Shown here piece after piece: positions 44,280 through 57,539 of a DNA stretch of 64,000 bases (the stretch's first letter is position 1; each line of letters starts with the position of its first letter). Both the position numbers and the translations under genes were made by a program. The DNA comes from Adenophora triphylla var. japonica (lineage: Eukaryota; Streptophyta; Magnoliopsida; Asterales; Campanulaceae). The notes under the pieces were generated by a model. The model searched no databases, was not told where the DNA came from, and saw nothing but the letters and a program-made list of their open reading frames with translations. The stretch covers positions 1-64,000 of the forward strand of contig JAFEMH010001456.1 of assembly GCA_022495995.1 (NCBI GenBank). The letters run 5' to 3'.

Positions 44280-44938
44280 CAGTGGCGGACCCAGGAGATT
44301 TTCTAAGTGGGTGCACAACTACGTTAATTTTTTTAGTTGGCATTTTTTTTTAAAAAGTGTTAAGTCTGAAATCTGAAATCACATCTGAAATTGGCTGAAT
44401 TCATGAAAGGCAGCGTATAAAGACTGATTTCTAAATTATTCAAGCTGTTTGATTATTAGTCTGAATTCATATGGGGAATTAGGATTACGACATTGAATGG
44501 AGCAGAGAAATGGCGTGTATCGTTGTTGATCTAGTGTTTGGTTTTTTTTTTTTGGAATTAGTTTATGGAAGGAATATGTATGAAAAAAATCGACTAAGGG
44601 GCAAATAAGACTCGTTTCTGGTCTGAAGATTAAGAGGCTGTTCAGAGCCTATCATATCTGAATTAAAAAAAAAACACATTTATTCTACTAAGGTCTGAAA
44701 GAACCAGACCTAAAGCCCATTAAGAGCCTCTGAATAAAAACAAACGAGCCTTTAATCAATCAATTAATGTTTTTTAGTCAATTGAATAATTGCATATATA
44801 TTTATATATACATTATATATGTGTGTGTGTACTATATAAATGATAGAAGAATAAGTCTTAACTATTTTATTATTATTATATATTGAGAAGTAACTGGGTG
44901 TACGTGCACCCTGTTAGGTACACGTGGTTCTGCCCCGG
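44280..44938. mobile_element. hAT-like non-autonomous element, copy 2
   Basis: Same ends and 8-bp flanks (GTCGTAAT 44272-44279, GTCGTAAG 44939-44946) as copy 1, but 659 bp long because it lacks the Stowaway and the tRNA-like insert. The element predates the duplication. Confidence 0.6.
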
Positions 44939-46203
44939 GTCGTAAGGTTACCTTGCTATAGCAGCAACGATGGTAGGCACATTTTCTCTCAGGATATCAT
45001 TCGCTAATGGAGAAATTATGAACGGGTAAACGACCATTCAATGCAGCGTGCTTTCACGAAGTTTACAGATAACACACTGTACTTTATTTGCATCAACTAC
45101 TACAATGTACTTGAGAAGAATGGCATAAATAATGAAACATAGAGCATGAAACCTGTCCAATTTAGATAACGGAAGACAAAAACTATGGCATAAATTGAAA
45201 GTATGTTGATTGTTTGCCTAGATAAAAACTTTAACTATGTGTAAGAACTAGATTGCATGAAGTACAATTGTTCAGATTATAAACTATGTTAATAAGTAAT
45301 TGAAAACAGGAAAACCTGAAGTTACATTTAATAGTAGTCAGGTGTAAGACAAACTTGATTTGTATCTATATTTTATTTAGATAAACCTAGTTTGGATTCA
45401 CGGTTTTAATGAATACATGAAAAAGAGCTAGCCCAAAGAGAAAGTAAAAGCCAGAAAATAACCTCAAACCAAAAAAAAGCTAAAGGGCCACATTTTCTTT
45501 CTGAGAAATGCAACTTTGGAGAGCAGCTATCAAGACTGTTTTTCATCAAAGAACTATTTCTCCTGTTGATTATTTGAACTTTTTGTGGATAACCTGAAGA
45601 AAATGAACACAATAGTGATCTTTAGGAGCTTATAAAGGACGGGTATATGCAATGTCTGTTGGGCTAAAAACATGAAGTGTATTAATGAGTTAAAAGCTTT
45701 CTGACAACAGCGTGGATATTAGAAAGTACTATAAGATGTGAAAAAAAGTAGGCTTTTGTTTGACAAGTTTGGAACACCAAAAGTAGTTCCTTTAATTTTC
45801 TAGCAACTTAAAATTTCGTCTTGCAGGCTTATGCTGCTGCAGGCACATTGAAGCAAAATTACGCAAATATTCTATTGATGCTTCTACGTCTTCGCCAGAC
45901 CTGTGACCACCCATTACTTGTCAAGGGTTTCAATTCTGATTCAGTCAGTAGAGTTTCTGGAAAAATGGCAAAAAGGCTTCCTAGAGATATGCAGATTGAT
46001 TTGTTGAAACAGTTGGAAACATCGTTAGCCATTTGCTGTGTGTGCAGGGTGAGTTTCCTGAACCTTATCCTCCTTTTTGTGAGTTGCCTATTTCTCCTAA
46101 CATTTTTCCTTTTATCTCGTGTTGGGTTATTCTTGTCTTTGTTATACTTCTTCCTTTTTTTCCGTTTAAGAGTACCAAGTTATTTATGTATTTTTGGTAA
46201 GTG

Positions 46204-46413
46204 CTCCCTCCGTCCCGCTTGAAATTAGACAAAACGAGATGCACGGGGATTAAGGAAAAAGTGTATAATAATGCGGTGTTGTGAAAGTGGGGTAGGGGGT
46301 TGTTAGTGGGGTAGGGAATAGTGAATAATTATTGTGAGTATGACAAGTGGACCCACTGATTAAAAAATATAAAACACTTGCCATTTTGGGATTGTCTAAT
46401 TTATAATGGGACG
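46204..46413. mobile_element. Stowaway-like MITE, left part, split by the Athila-like insertion
   Basis: Left end CTCCCTCCGTCCCGCTTGAA as in copy 1. It runs to the GGACG target site, and its right part resumes at 54461-54503. Confidence 0.75.
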
Positions 46414-47312
46414 TGATAGGGCTAAAGTCGCACGCCTACAAATTAAATACCAAGACTATACTCGGCTACAAAAACTGCAGCTAGGACAAGTCCAGGGTCG
46501 ATCCACTGAAGAACGGTTATTCGATTGCACAATTGTCACTTGACAAGATTGGGGGTTTGTTTGATTTTAATTAAATTCCTAAAACAGAAATTAAAAACTA
46601 AGTTGTAAAAACAATTAACGGAAAGCACTTCAGATTTGTCTCCGTCCCCGTTTATTAATTCAATATCATTGGCACAATTTCTTTCCCTTCCTCCCTATTC
46701 ACTTGATCCGGAATATATTTCAACCCCTATTTCTTTCTTATTAATGGTTATAAGCAGTGACACACTCACCTATTCCCCTAATCAATACCTAAACCTAACT
46801 GACACAGTCTAGATTCACAATATTGATTGATGAAGCTTTAAGAAATTAAGATCAAGAATTTCACTATTCTTTTGCAAATAGAACAAAACCTAGTTTTACC
46901 GCCTTTTTAATTCACCACGACACGTGCATAAATCTCAAAGATGCTACTTGTGAAAAACCCTAATCTGACACAGACTTAAGATTAAACTAGCATTAAATCA
47001 ATTACAAGGAAAAAGAGGGTGATCAAATCTCAAAACCCTAGAAACGATTTATCAATTAAAACAAGTAAAACTATGAATAGGGATTCAGAAATAAAGAAAT
47101 CAATACCTCAATTGAATTAAACAAACGGTTCGGGATTCAAATCCGAAGCAAAGGATTTAAAGCTTCCATGAAAATTGATGAAAACTCTAAGTAAAAATAA
47201 TAGAAAGTCTCCCCCTAATTATGAAGTTGAAACAAGTATTTATACTTGTTCCCAAATAACAATACTAAAAACCTAAAAGGAAACTAAAAAGAAAAAGGAA
47301 AAGAAAATAATC

Positions 47313-47391
<79 letters not shown>

Positions 47392-47967
47392 CTCCTCAAA
47401 TCCAACACCAGCACACGCCTCGGTCAAACGCGGTCAACGGCCTTTGGTCAACTTAGTCAACGTGATGTCCAGTCAATGCTCTTGGTCCACAGAATATTTG
47501 ATTTCCTCTCAAAGCTTTGTTTCCCTTGGTTTGGTTGACTAACTGAATCAATATCATATTCAGTTTCCAAAAAGAAAACACATACTCCTTTCATTCCAAT
47601 TTTCCACTTAATTAAATTCACAACCACTCATCACCCACACGTGCCATCTTCTTTTTCCAAATTCTTCATTTTCACTTTGGTCCTCGAAATTCTGCTTCTT
47701 TGTAAATTTTATCCTTGAACTTCAGCTTCTCGCAGTTTGGTCCCTGCACTTCTGATAATAGCAACTTAATCCTCCACATTTATACTTTTGCAGGAACACA
47801 CAAAATCACTCAAAATATCTCACAATTACAAAGATTTTCCATAAACTCACTAATTCATTGTCTACTCCAAATTACATCAAAACTAATCTAAAATCTAAAT
47901 TACATTAAAATAATGATAAAATGTCGAGAAAAATAGGAAAATAATGTATATAAAATCCACCACATCA

Positions 47968-50209
47968 AATTCCCCCACGCTTAGACCATTACTCGTCCAT
48001 GAGTAATATCCTAACCCCACTCTAAGCACCGGTCTAATCAGCGTAGCATGGGAGAAAAATGATCCCTAATCTCCTCTAAACCACCAATCAAAAACCCACA
48101 AACTCAAACAACTCAATCAACGTGCTCGGAGAATGGAACCCCGCTCCTTATCACTCCAAAAATAACAATGGTACCAATGGCCTTAGCTTGACCCCAACTC
48201 CAAATATGCAAAAACGGGACATCCAAACTAAGGCCCACACATCAAAGCCAAGGGGAACTAAAGATGTTCTAATTTTCCCCCACGCTAATCTCACACTACA
48301 ATCTCCCTCATAAACTAAAGTTTTCTGTATGCTTTATGATTAAGCACAAAACTTTACCTCGTAACAAAACACCTACTCCCCCTTATATCTCCAGAAAAGA
48401 ACGAGGATTTTCTAGCCTAACGTCTCTAAACATAACCTCCTACACCAATAATGATCAATCCTACCCTACGCTCCAATCCTCCCTTATGTCTCCCACTCCG
48501 GTGATGTAAAGAATAGAAAGTGTTTCACTCGCTCACCTTTTTCCTAGGTACCGTTTCCGGTTTTCACCTAGACTCTCAATTTTTTTATTTTATTTTCTTA
48601 TTATTTTTTTATTTATTTATTTTTTTTTCACACCCTCTCCTTTTGCCTAAGTGCCCTCTCGGGTTTTCACTTAGCCTCTCTCTTTTTTTTTTTTTTTTTT
48701 CAAAGACGAAAACAGATATATACAACATGTAGGTATCCCACCCCCTCAATAAACAATGCATAGTCCCATATGCATCAATACGAAACAAATAAGGGATAGG
48801 GTTACCTTTCGGGACTACTGCGACGATGGAAATCAATCTGGCCCCCATGACGGTCCTTGGCCAGAGTTGCACCCAAATTGTTGTTACTCCACTATGTAGA
48901 TCGGAAAGATTCACGTGAGATGAGCTCCAATCATAAGTTTTACTGCTTGATCCACATTTTTTTTTTTCAATATTTTTTTTTTTTTTTTTATAATTTTTTT
49001 TTATACAAGAAAGCAAACATATTACTTCCTTGTACTTGTACGAAGTGGCAGTAACCAAAAGAGTCTTCACATGTGGCACTGCTAAGACCATAAGTGCCAA
49101 GACCATAAGTCCTTCCTCCACTTCAACAACCCAATATTGCAATCCAATCCATAAAAAAAAAATCCCACCTCTAGAACAATGGAATCGGTTCATATTCGTG
49201 AGTACCCAACATTTCGGCCAACAAAAATCCCATTTCCTGTGTTCTAGATCACAACAATCTTGCAAACACAATATGTTGCTTAATTAAAGCAATTCTTCCA
49301 AACCCACTTGCAAAAGTAGCCTGCGTCGAAGTGAGTGACGGAATCGCCGGAAAATTCAACGGACTCGCCGGAATCTTCAAAGGTTTAAGATGAAATCGCC
49401 CGGATTCGAACACAAATTGGTGAGCTGAAAGCTTGGATTGTGGTGAAAGATGCTTGTGAAGGATGGTGGGTGAGATATAGGAAGGAAGGGGTTGAAACTC
49501 GCCGGAAAGAATGGGGGTTTTGGCCGGAATTTAGAGAGTTTAGAGAGAGAAGAGAGAAACAGCGGCTAGCTTTGTTTGGGGACTTCGCCGGAATTTATGG
49601 GGAGGGTAGATAGATGAGAGAGAACCTGGTGGTGGGTGTTGTTGTTTATAGTTGAATGACGACCCAAATCAATTTTACACATTGACCCAATTCGACCCAC
49701 TTAATACTTTAATGACTCGGATTCACGATCTGGAAAGACGTGAGGCGGCCGCCCGGATTTGAATGGGGCGCGCGCCTGGTTTACAGAGGTTTGGGCTCAG
49801 TTTTTGACAAATGTGGGGCGGGCGCACAGATGGGGGTGGGGCGGCCGCATGGGTTTCGTGGCTGGGCTTGAATTTTCGGTTGCTGAGGCTGGCACCTCAA
49901 GATTCTTGGGGCGTCCGCCTGACTTCAATTAATTTTTTTTTTTTTTTAATTTTTTTTTTTAATTTTTTAAGAAATAGGTCCCAACGTTTTTGCTGCCATC
50001 CTCATTCGTACTCGCCAATTTCTGCACAAAACACCACAAACAAAATACCTCAGAAGCACCGATTCTATATAAATAAATAAATAAAAAGAAATGTAAGAAG
50101 ATAAAAACAAAGAAATTCTCGGGTTGCCTCCCGGTTAGCCGCCCTTCTTTACCGTCTTTAGCTAGATCAAATGCCGGGTAAGCCCCCGGCATAGCATACT
50201 CCAAATAAA
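47968..50209 (-). other. Non-coding 3' internal region of the Athila-like element
   Basis: Homopolymer T/A runs (48570-48705, 48958-49005, 49930-49970) and GC-rich islands (49738-49860, with 'GGGGCGGCCGC') fill the place where pol would be. Frames on either strand here are short or driven by homopolymers. Confidence 0.6.
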
Positions 50210-52790
50210 TTAAGTTATGGGACGGGAGGCCCCACAATCACGAGACTCATCAATGTAAGGGGGATGAAAGTAATCTTTTTGAGTTACCTCTAAAAGATGA
50301 TTCGGTTCAATGACATGCCTCCCCGTTGGAGACCATTTAAGCTTTTCCTTTTTCGACTTCACTTTCTTTTTCTCCCTTGGTGGCTCTCCCTTCTTATTTT
50401 TCACCGGCTTCACTTTTGGAGACTCAACGTCATCATTCTCTACCTTTGCCCCATTTTTGATAATTGGCTCACTCAAATCCATGGCACAAACCTTGCGCAC
50501 ATTCTTGGGAAGAGTCTTTTCATCAAACACATTAAAACTCACCACTTTCCCATCAAACTCCATGGTTAAAGAGCCCTTCGTCACATCAAGCTTAGTTTCC
50601 GAAGTAGACATAAATGGCCTCCCCAACAGAATGGGAGCCTCAGAATCAGTCTCCATATCAAGAACATAAAAATCTGCCGGGAAAATCAAGTCACCAACCC
50701 GAACTTCAACATCTCTCACTACCCCCTTGGGGTATGCGTTGGACTTATCCGTCAACTGTATAACCACTCGAGTATCCTCCAATTTACCCAATTTAAGGTA
50801 TTCAAATAATGCATAGGGCATAACATTAATGGAAGCCCCCAAGTCAAGCATGGCTCTATGAAAATTACTTCCCCCAAACGAGATAGGAATTACAAACATA
50901 CCAGGGTCACTGCATTTCTTTGGCATCTTTTTCTGATAAACCGCAGACACATGCTCCAAGATCTTTGCTTTTTTCTGACTCCGCTCCTTCTGATTCCTCT
51001 TCATGGTACATAACTCCTTTAAGAACTTCGCATATCTCGGAACAGATTGAAGAAGATCTAGAAACGGAATGTTTACCTCAACCCTCTTAAATGTGTCAAA
51101 GATAGCCTTGTCAGGCTCCGGCTTCCTGTCCTCCCTAAATGCATACGGAAATGGGGGGACTGGCTCATATACAGGGAATACGGGTGCAATACTCTTCTCC
51201 TTTTCAGGAGTCTTCGCCTCAGGTGTAACTCTCTCAACCACTAACTCGGGCTCCTCTTCGACAACTACCTCCTGTTCAGGCTCTATCGGAACCATCTGTC
51301 CATCAACTTTCTTCTTCCGCCTCACATACACTGCGCTAACATTCTGCTTCGGAGGTGGCACAGTCTTTGCTGCCTCTCTAGCCTCTATTTTTACCACCGC
51401 CTCTGCAATCTGACTCATTTGCCTCTCTAAGTTGCTAATGCTCGATTTAGTCTCCTGCTGGAACTGCTGGAAGTTTCCATTCATGGTAGACATGCTCTGC
51501 GCTAGTGACCGGACCATGTCCTCTGTAGACTGTCCCTGCTGCTGCTGCTGCTGTCCAACAGGTGCTCTGTACTGATCATATTGATTTCCCTGAAACTGCT
51601 GACCCTGCTGATTATTGAACGGCTGCCTGAAACCTTGTTGACCCTGTGGTGGACCATACCTAAGGTTCGGATGAACGTTATTCGCAGCGTTGTAATTGAA
51701 CTGCGGTGGCCTCTGACCCTGCTGATTGAACCCTATAGCATTAACATCTACCACCTCATCCGTCTGAAGAGTGGGACAAGAATCAGTCGGGTGAGTCACA
51801 TCATTACATATACCGCAGGGATGAGGTTGTTGGCCCAAAACTAATGTCTTCAATAGACTCTTCACATCCGCCAGCTCGGTCTTCAAATCACTCGTTGTAT
51901 CACTCGATCCTGCTGCACTGACCTGTCTAACGCTAGACCTCCTTCCATGCGTCCTTGTGCTCTTGGCCAATTCTTCTATTAACTGCTCTGCATCCCTGGT
52001 AGTTTTATTCAGAATACTACCTCCACAAGCAGAATCCACCCACCTTTTGTCCTGCACAGTCAATCCTCCATAGAAGTATACAATAAGCTGCTCATCATCA
52101 AAGCCATGATACGAACAGCTTCTGCAGAGCTTGTAGAACCGGTTGTGATAGTCATATAATGATTCATCGGACCGCTGCTCCATGTTGCTGATATCCCTCT
52201 TCATGACATTGATCTGATCTGGGGGGAAGAACTCATCAAGGAATACCTCCTTCAACTCCTGCCAAGATGTAATGCTGTTGGGTGGCAGGTGGTAGTACCA
52301 TGTATTTGCGTTATCCTTAAGAGTAAAGGAAAACGCCCTCAGTAATAACTAATAACTGCTCAAGAGGCAAAGCAGCCGGTCTCATACTCTTGCAAATCTG
52401 CACAAACTGGGCAATGTGTTGATTCAGATTCTCCCCTGGTATCCCATTAAAATGGGGCAACTGGTTCAACAACCCCGGTTTTAACTCAAAAGTGACCCCA
52501 GCCGGCAAATCAGGAAATAATACTGCTTGCGGTTGCTCATTCCAGTTCGGAGCAATCCTTTGCCTCAATGTCCGAGGTGGGGGAGGCGGATTGTTATTGC
52601 CTCGTCCATTACCCCCATTGTTCACAACCTCCGGACCGTTGTCACCCATGCCGTTATTATTATTCATCTCGTTCTGCTGCAAATTTCTCCTGTACCTGAA
52701 ATATCTTTCAATTTCTGGAACAAAAGGACTAACAAGTTGATTAGCAGAACGGGTATGGACCATAAAAGGTTCCACACCACAAGATGACAA
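50210..52790 (-). pseudogene. Athila-type gag-protease, one frameshift
   Basis: The N-terminal part (52790-52317) includes 'MVHTRSANQLVSPFVPEIER', a Pro run and 'HFNGIPGENLNQHIAQFVQI'. The second part (from about 52340 in the next frame, ORF 52255-50210) has 'EVFLDEFFPPDQ', 'SLYDYHNRFYKLCRSCSYHG', a CCHC knuckle 'CGICNDVTHPTDSC', a Gln-rich region, and the protease core 'AMLDLGASINVMPYALFEYL' with 'APILLGRPFM'. DLGAS is the usual form in plant Ty3 elements. A 7-bp tandem duplication (AATAACT at 52344 and 52351) breaks the frame. Without it the protein would be roughly 860 aa. It ends before any reverse transcriptase. Confidence 0.88.
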
Positions 52791-52877
52791 AAATAATAAT
52801 GAGCACTAAACAGGAAACAAGAAAAAGAAAAAGAAATAGATTAAGAAAAGAATAAGAGTGCAAACAAATAAAACCGT

Positions 52878-52895
52878 TCCCCGGAAACGGCGCCA
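52878..52895 (-). other. Athila-type primer-binding site
   Basis: TGGCGCCGTTTCCGGGGA on the minus strand, 5 bases after the 5' LTR end. Athila elements typically have this sequence with G at the eleventh position (GTTGCC). Confidence 0.85.
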
Positions 52896-53798
52896 AAATT
52901 TGATAGGGCTAAAGTCGCACGCCTACAAATTAATTACCAAGACTATACTCGGCTACAAAAACTGCAGCTAGGACAAGTCCAGGGTCGATCCACTGAAGAA
53001 CGGTTATTCGATTGCACAATTGTCACTTGACAAGATTGGGGGTTTGTTTGATTTTAATTAAATTCCTAAAACAGAAATTAAAAACTAAGTTGTAAAAACA
53101 ATTAACGGAAAGCACTTCAGATTTGTCTCCGTCCCCGTTTATTAATTCAATATCATTGGCACAATTTCTTTCCCTTCCTCCCTATTCACTTGATCCGGAA
53201 TATATTTCAACCCCTATTTCTTTCTTATTAATGGTTATAAGCAGTGACACACTCACCTATTCCCCTAATCAATACCTAAACCTAACTGACACAGTCTAGA
53301 TTCACAATATTGATTGATGAAGCTTTAAGAAATTAAGATCAAGAATTTCACTATTCTTTTGCAAATAGAACAAAACCTAGTTTTACCCCCTTTTTAATTC
53401 ACCACGACACGTGCATAAATCTCAAAGATGCTACTTGTGAAAAATCCTATTCTGACACAGACTTAAGATTAAACTAGCATTAAATCAATTACAAGGGAAA
53501 AGAGGGTGATCAAATCTCAAAATCCTAGAAACGATTTATCAATTAAAACAAGTAAAACTATGAATAGGGATTCAGAAATAAAGAAATCAATACCTCAATT
53601 GAATTAAACAAACGGTTCGGGATTCAAATCCGAAGCAAAGGATTTAAGCTTCCATGAAAATTGCTGAAAACTCTAAGTAAAAATAATAAAAAGTCTCCCC
53701 CTAATTATGAAGTTGAAACAAGTATTTATACTTGTTCCCAAATAACAATACTAAAAACCTAAAAGGAAACTAAAAAGAAAAAGGAAAAGAAAATAATC

Positions 53799-53886
<88 letters not shown>

Positions 53887-55467
53887 CTCCTCAAATCCAA
53901 CGCCAGCACACGCCTCGGTCAAACGCGGTCAACGGCCTTTGGTCAACTTAGTCCACGTGATGTCCAGTCAATGCTCTTGGTCCACAGAATATTTGATTTC
54001 CTCTCAAAGCTTTGTTTCCCTTGGTTTGGTTGACTAACTGAATCAATATCATATTCAGTTTCCAAAAAGAAAACACATACACCTTTCATTCCAATTTTCC
54101 ACTTAATTAAATTCACAACCACTCATCACCCACACGTGCCATCTTCTTTTTCCAAATTCTTCATTTTCACTTTGGTCCTCGAAATTCTGCTTCTTTGTAA
54201 ATTTTATCCTTGAACTTCAGCTTCTCGCAGTTTGGTCCCTGCACTTCTGATAATAGCAACTTAATCCTCCACATTTATACTTTTGCAGGAACACACAAAA
54301 TCACTCAAAATATCTCACAATTACAAAGATTTTCCATAAACTCACTAATTCATTGTCTACTCCAAATTACATCAAAACTAATCTAAATTACATTAAAATA
54401 ATGATAAAATGTCGAGAAAAATAGGGAAATAATGTATATAAAATCCACCACATCAGGACGCCCAAAATGGAATTTTGTCTAAATTTCAAGCGGGACGAAG
54501 GGCATATTCATTTTTTAGGTTAGCAACTTTTTATTGTATATTTTTAGCATTTTGTGGTTGATGGTTGGACCCAAAGGTGTTTTTTTTTTAATGAACTTGC
54601 AATTGGGTATCTCTTCATGGCACAGTTCCAACATGCAGATTTAACAGGACTGTCTTTTAGTGGCTAAGATGAATAATTTCAGAATCAGCCAGTAGCCTTA
54701 GTATAGTCTACTTCTCCAGCTGTCCTGTTCTCCAGTTCTGAGAAGTGGTGTTATTGTTTAATAAGGTCAGACTCATGAATGTAATCGTGAACTCGTGTAA
54801 GTACATCCACCAGTGCTGAGATCTTCTTCATGTCAACTATAGTGTTAAGGATGGGAAAGGGGAGTTCCTTTTGGAAAGGACTGCTGAGTTGAAGATTATC
54901 TCTGGCTTTCTCCTTTACATGAATGGGAGTTTCATCTCTTCACGAGGCCACTTTTTCTGTATTTTTTTCCGGTTGAGAGTGGGGGTTTCTTTTTCTTGGG
55001 AATTTGCATCTCCTCCAATAATCTCAATGATGGAGTTGGATGAACTTGTTGCTTTCTTGGATCAGTTTGTTTCCATTAGAGAATCTGACTTCCATACAGG
55101 ATGACTGATAGATTACACAGGCAATTATGTTGCTGAGTCCTCGGTGAAGACCTTTAACATATCCTACTTTCCTGTACTTTTCCATTTGCTCTACTTGTCC
55201 GGAAAGAGAAGGTTCCTTTGATATTGAAGGTTTATGGCAGGTCCTTGGCTCTACTTTCCCGTACTCTTCCATACAGGATGAACTTGTTGCTTTCTTGGTG
55301 CATGCTGTTGGGAGTGCTGGAGAGCAATGGGGTGTGTCCAACTATTTGTAGCGTTTCCCATACTGCTTCTAGAGTTTTAGGAAGGAGAAGATTGACTCGT
55401 GTTTTTCTCAATGTGTTGTGTTCGAGTCTCCTTTTTGTTTGTGGATGGAGAGGAACATTGGGATTTG

Positions 55468-55845
55468 TTTCTTTTTCAGGTTGTAATTTGCCCGCAGTGG
55501 GTTTGTGCATGAGTACTTAAGTAAAATCATTTTTTGTGCACCAACTATTTGACTTGTGTTTAATGTTGATATTTACTGCACTACCTCTTCATATAAAGAG
55601 TCAACTTTCCAAATTTAATATAACCTTGGTAACGTTTTAGAAAAAAATATTCATTCAAACCTACATTAAGAATGAATTGCAATCTTTACTACTCTGTAGA
55701 ACAAATAATTGTACATAAATAGAGTTCACAGAAAAAGTCAAAAACTCTACTCTTTTGTCGAAATGGACGATCTCTGGATTCAACTTCAGGCTTTTTTTGG
55801 GGATTGAGTACTGCTGATCTGTCAAGGGACTGGATTGGAGGGTTG
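55468..55845. other. Copy 2-specific intron segment
   Basis: Unrelated to the 574-bp copy 1 segment that occupies the same place (17913-18486). No coding signal. Confidence 0.7.
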
Positions 55846-56838
55846 TTGTTTCCTCCACCCTATCTTCTCTCTTTATGTATTTCTTCTCTTTGGTTTGGTG
55901 AATGGCTTGTTTGCTCTTTTTGTTTCTTCTCTTCTTAATTTAGTAAAATTCTTCTTTTACCTCCAAAAAGAAAATAACTTAGTTTGATATTGTTCGAGCA
56001 TATTCACTTATTTGGGAATATCTTTCTTTTAGGATCCACCTGAAGATGCTGTTGTTACTATTTGCGGACATGTCTTCTGCTATCAATGTGTCTCTGAATA
56101 TTTGACAGGAGATGACAACACATGTCCTTCACCAGAATGCAAAGAACAGCTTGGTGTCGATGCTGTCTTCTCCAAGGCCACGTTAAGGAGATGTATTTCT
56201 GATGATGCTGATGGAAATCACTCTAGCTCGTCTGCTTTTTCCGGGAGATCTAAAGTTCTGCAGAATGAATATAGCTCTTCCAAGATCAAAGCTGCTCTAG
56301 AGATTATTCGAACTCATTGTAAATCAAAGAGCCGAAGTTCAGAGCTACATAATCTGGTTAGATGCGATGAAAAATCTTCAAATTTGGAAAACTTAAGCTC
56401 AGATATACAGATGGAAGGCCCAATAAAAGCAATTGTTTTCTCCCAGTGGACTAGGATGTTGGACTTGGTAGAAATGGCACTGAATAAGTACTGTATAGAA
56501 TACAGGAGGCTTGATGGCACAATGTCTCTTGCTTCAAGAGACAGAGCAGTCAAAGAATTTAACACGGATCCTGAGGTTGGTTTCCTTTCTCATGGCAGCA
56601 AAAAACAATGTTTTTTGATGCATTAATGAAAATAACTTTGTTAGAAACTAGGTGCATATAACCACTGAAACACCATGATATTAGGGAAGAGTTGAAATTG
56701 AATGCTGCTGCGAATGAAAACTATTTGCCAACTTATTTTTATATACCATGGCTGGTTTTGCTAATTTTGTTTTTCACTATAACCATGGCCTTCTCCCATA
56801 GCAATCTTGAAAGCCAATACGTATTGTTTTTGTAGGAT

Positions 56839-57513
56839 GTACATATTCCGCGATATAACGCGCACGTGCCTCGCATGTGTTGCACCTTTTCCCGCGGACA
56901 GGTTTCTGTCCCGCGAATATATCTCTTCCGCGGACGCATCTATGTCCGGCGGATTGTCTCCCACGGACGGATCTCCGCCTCGTGGATGCATCTTTTGCTC
57001 CCGCGATGTGTGGGTTGTTATCCTCTAAGTACTTCCCGTGATTAGACAAGGTAGTAGGAAGTCTTCTCCACTTATCGGGATCGAAGAGGAGCAGTGAATT
57101 GGAGGCTAGAATGTGAAATTCGCTACGTGGTCCAATAATTGGGTTACACGTGGCCTAGTTGGGTTTACAAGGGAAAATTGCGGGATGGTCCAACTCCGTG
57201 GAGCATGTGTTGTGCACACGGGCTTACTCATTGCCTATAAATACCACATTTTGGTATTCATTTGGCACCAAGTAACAAGGGATCATCCTTCACCCCACTT
57301 TCTCTCTGTAGATCGAGACCAAGTCCCGCAATACTTGTCTCTCCCAAAAACCCTCCTAGTTCATATTCTCGCTCCTCCTTTTCATTATTCTTCGGTGATT
57401 CTCACTACCTGGAAACAACCTTACAATCTCGCAAAACACTAACACAACCCCCGTAGGACTACCCTCCTACAGTTTTCTTGAAGTTCGCCTGCATCTGGAC
57501 TCTACAACTGTTA
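56839..57513 (+). promoter_or_regulatory. LTR-like segment with TATA box, copy 2
   Basis: Copy 2 counterpart of 19479-20155, with the same TGTACATATT start, GC-rich CCGCGGAC motifs and TATAAATA near 57236. It is intronic relative to the helicase exons. Confidence 0.4.
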
Positions 57514-57539
57514 CAAGGGTGAAGGAAGAAAAAGGCAAT

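Larger units (their letters stand above)
46414..54455 (-). mobile_element. Athila-like Ty3/gypsy retrotransposon, complete but pol-less
   Basis: LTRs are 46414-47967 and 52901-54455 (about 1.55 kb, TGATGTGG...CCCTATCA on the minus strand). The TSD GGACG lies at 46409-46413 and 54456-54460. The primer-binding site TGGCGCCGTTTCCGGGGA lies at 52895-52878, one base off the usual Athila tRNA-Asp type. A purine tract GTGGGGGAATT borders the 3' LTR. Gag-protease occupies 50210-52790. The remaining 2.2 kb (47968-50209) has no reverse transcriptase, RNase H or integrase. By eye the LTRs differ at about 12 positions plus a few indels, so the insertion is young. An (AAT)n tract lies in each LTR (47313-47388, 53800-53882). 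Confidence 0.95.
40091..57539 (+). repeat. Large duplicated block, copy 2
   Basis: Homologous to 10455-20179 with only scattered differences, once the Athila-like insertion (46414-54455) is removed. It continues past the end of copy 1 into unique helicase intron and the next exon at 63496. Copy 2 is therefore the more complete version. Confidence 0.93.

Noticed and set aside
48609..49271. 220-codon open frame on the minus strand inside the Athila-like element
   Set aside because: It runs through long homopolymer T/A tracts, has low-complexity Lys runs and no recognisable domain. It falls in the non-coding part of the retrotransposon.
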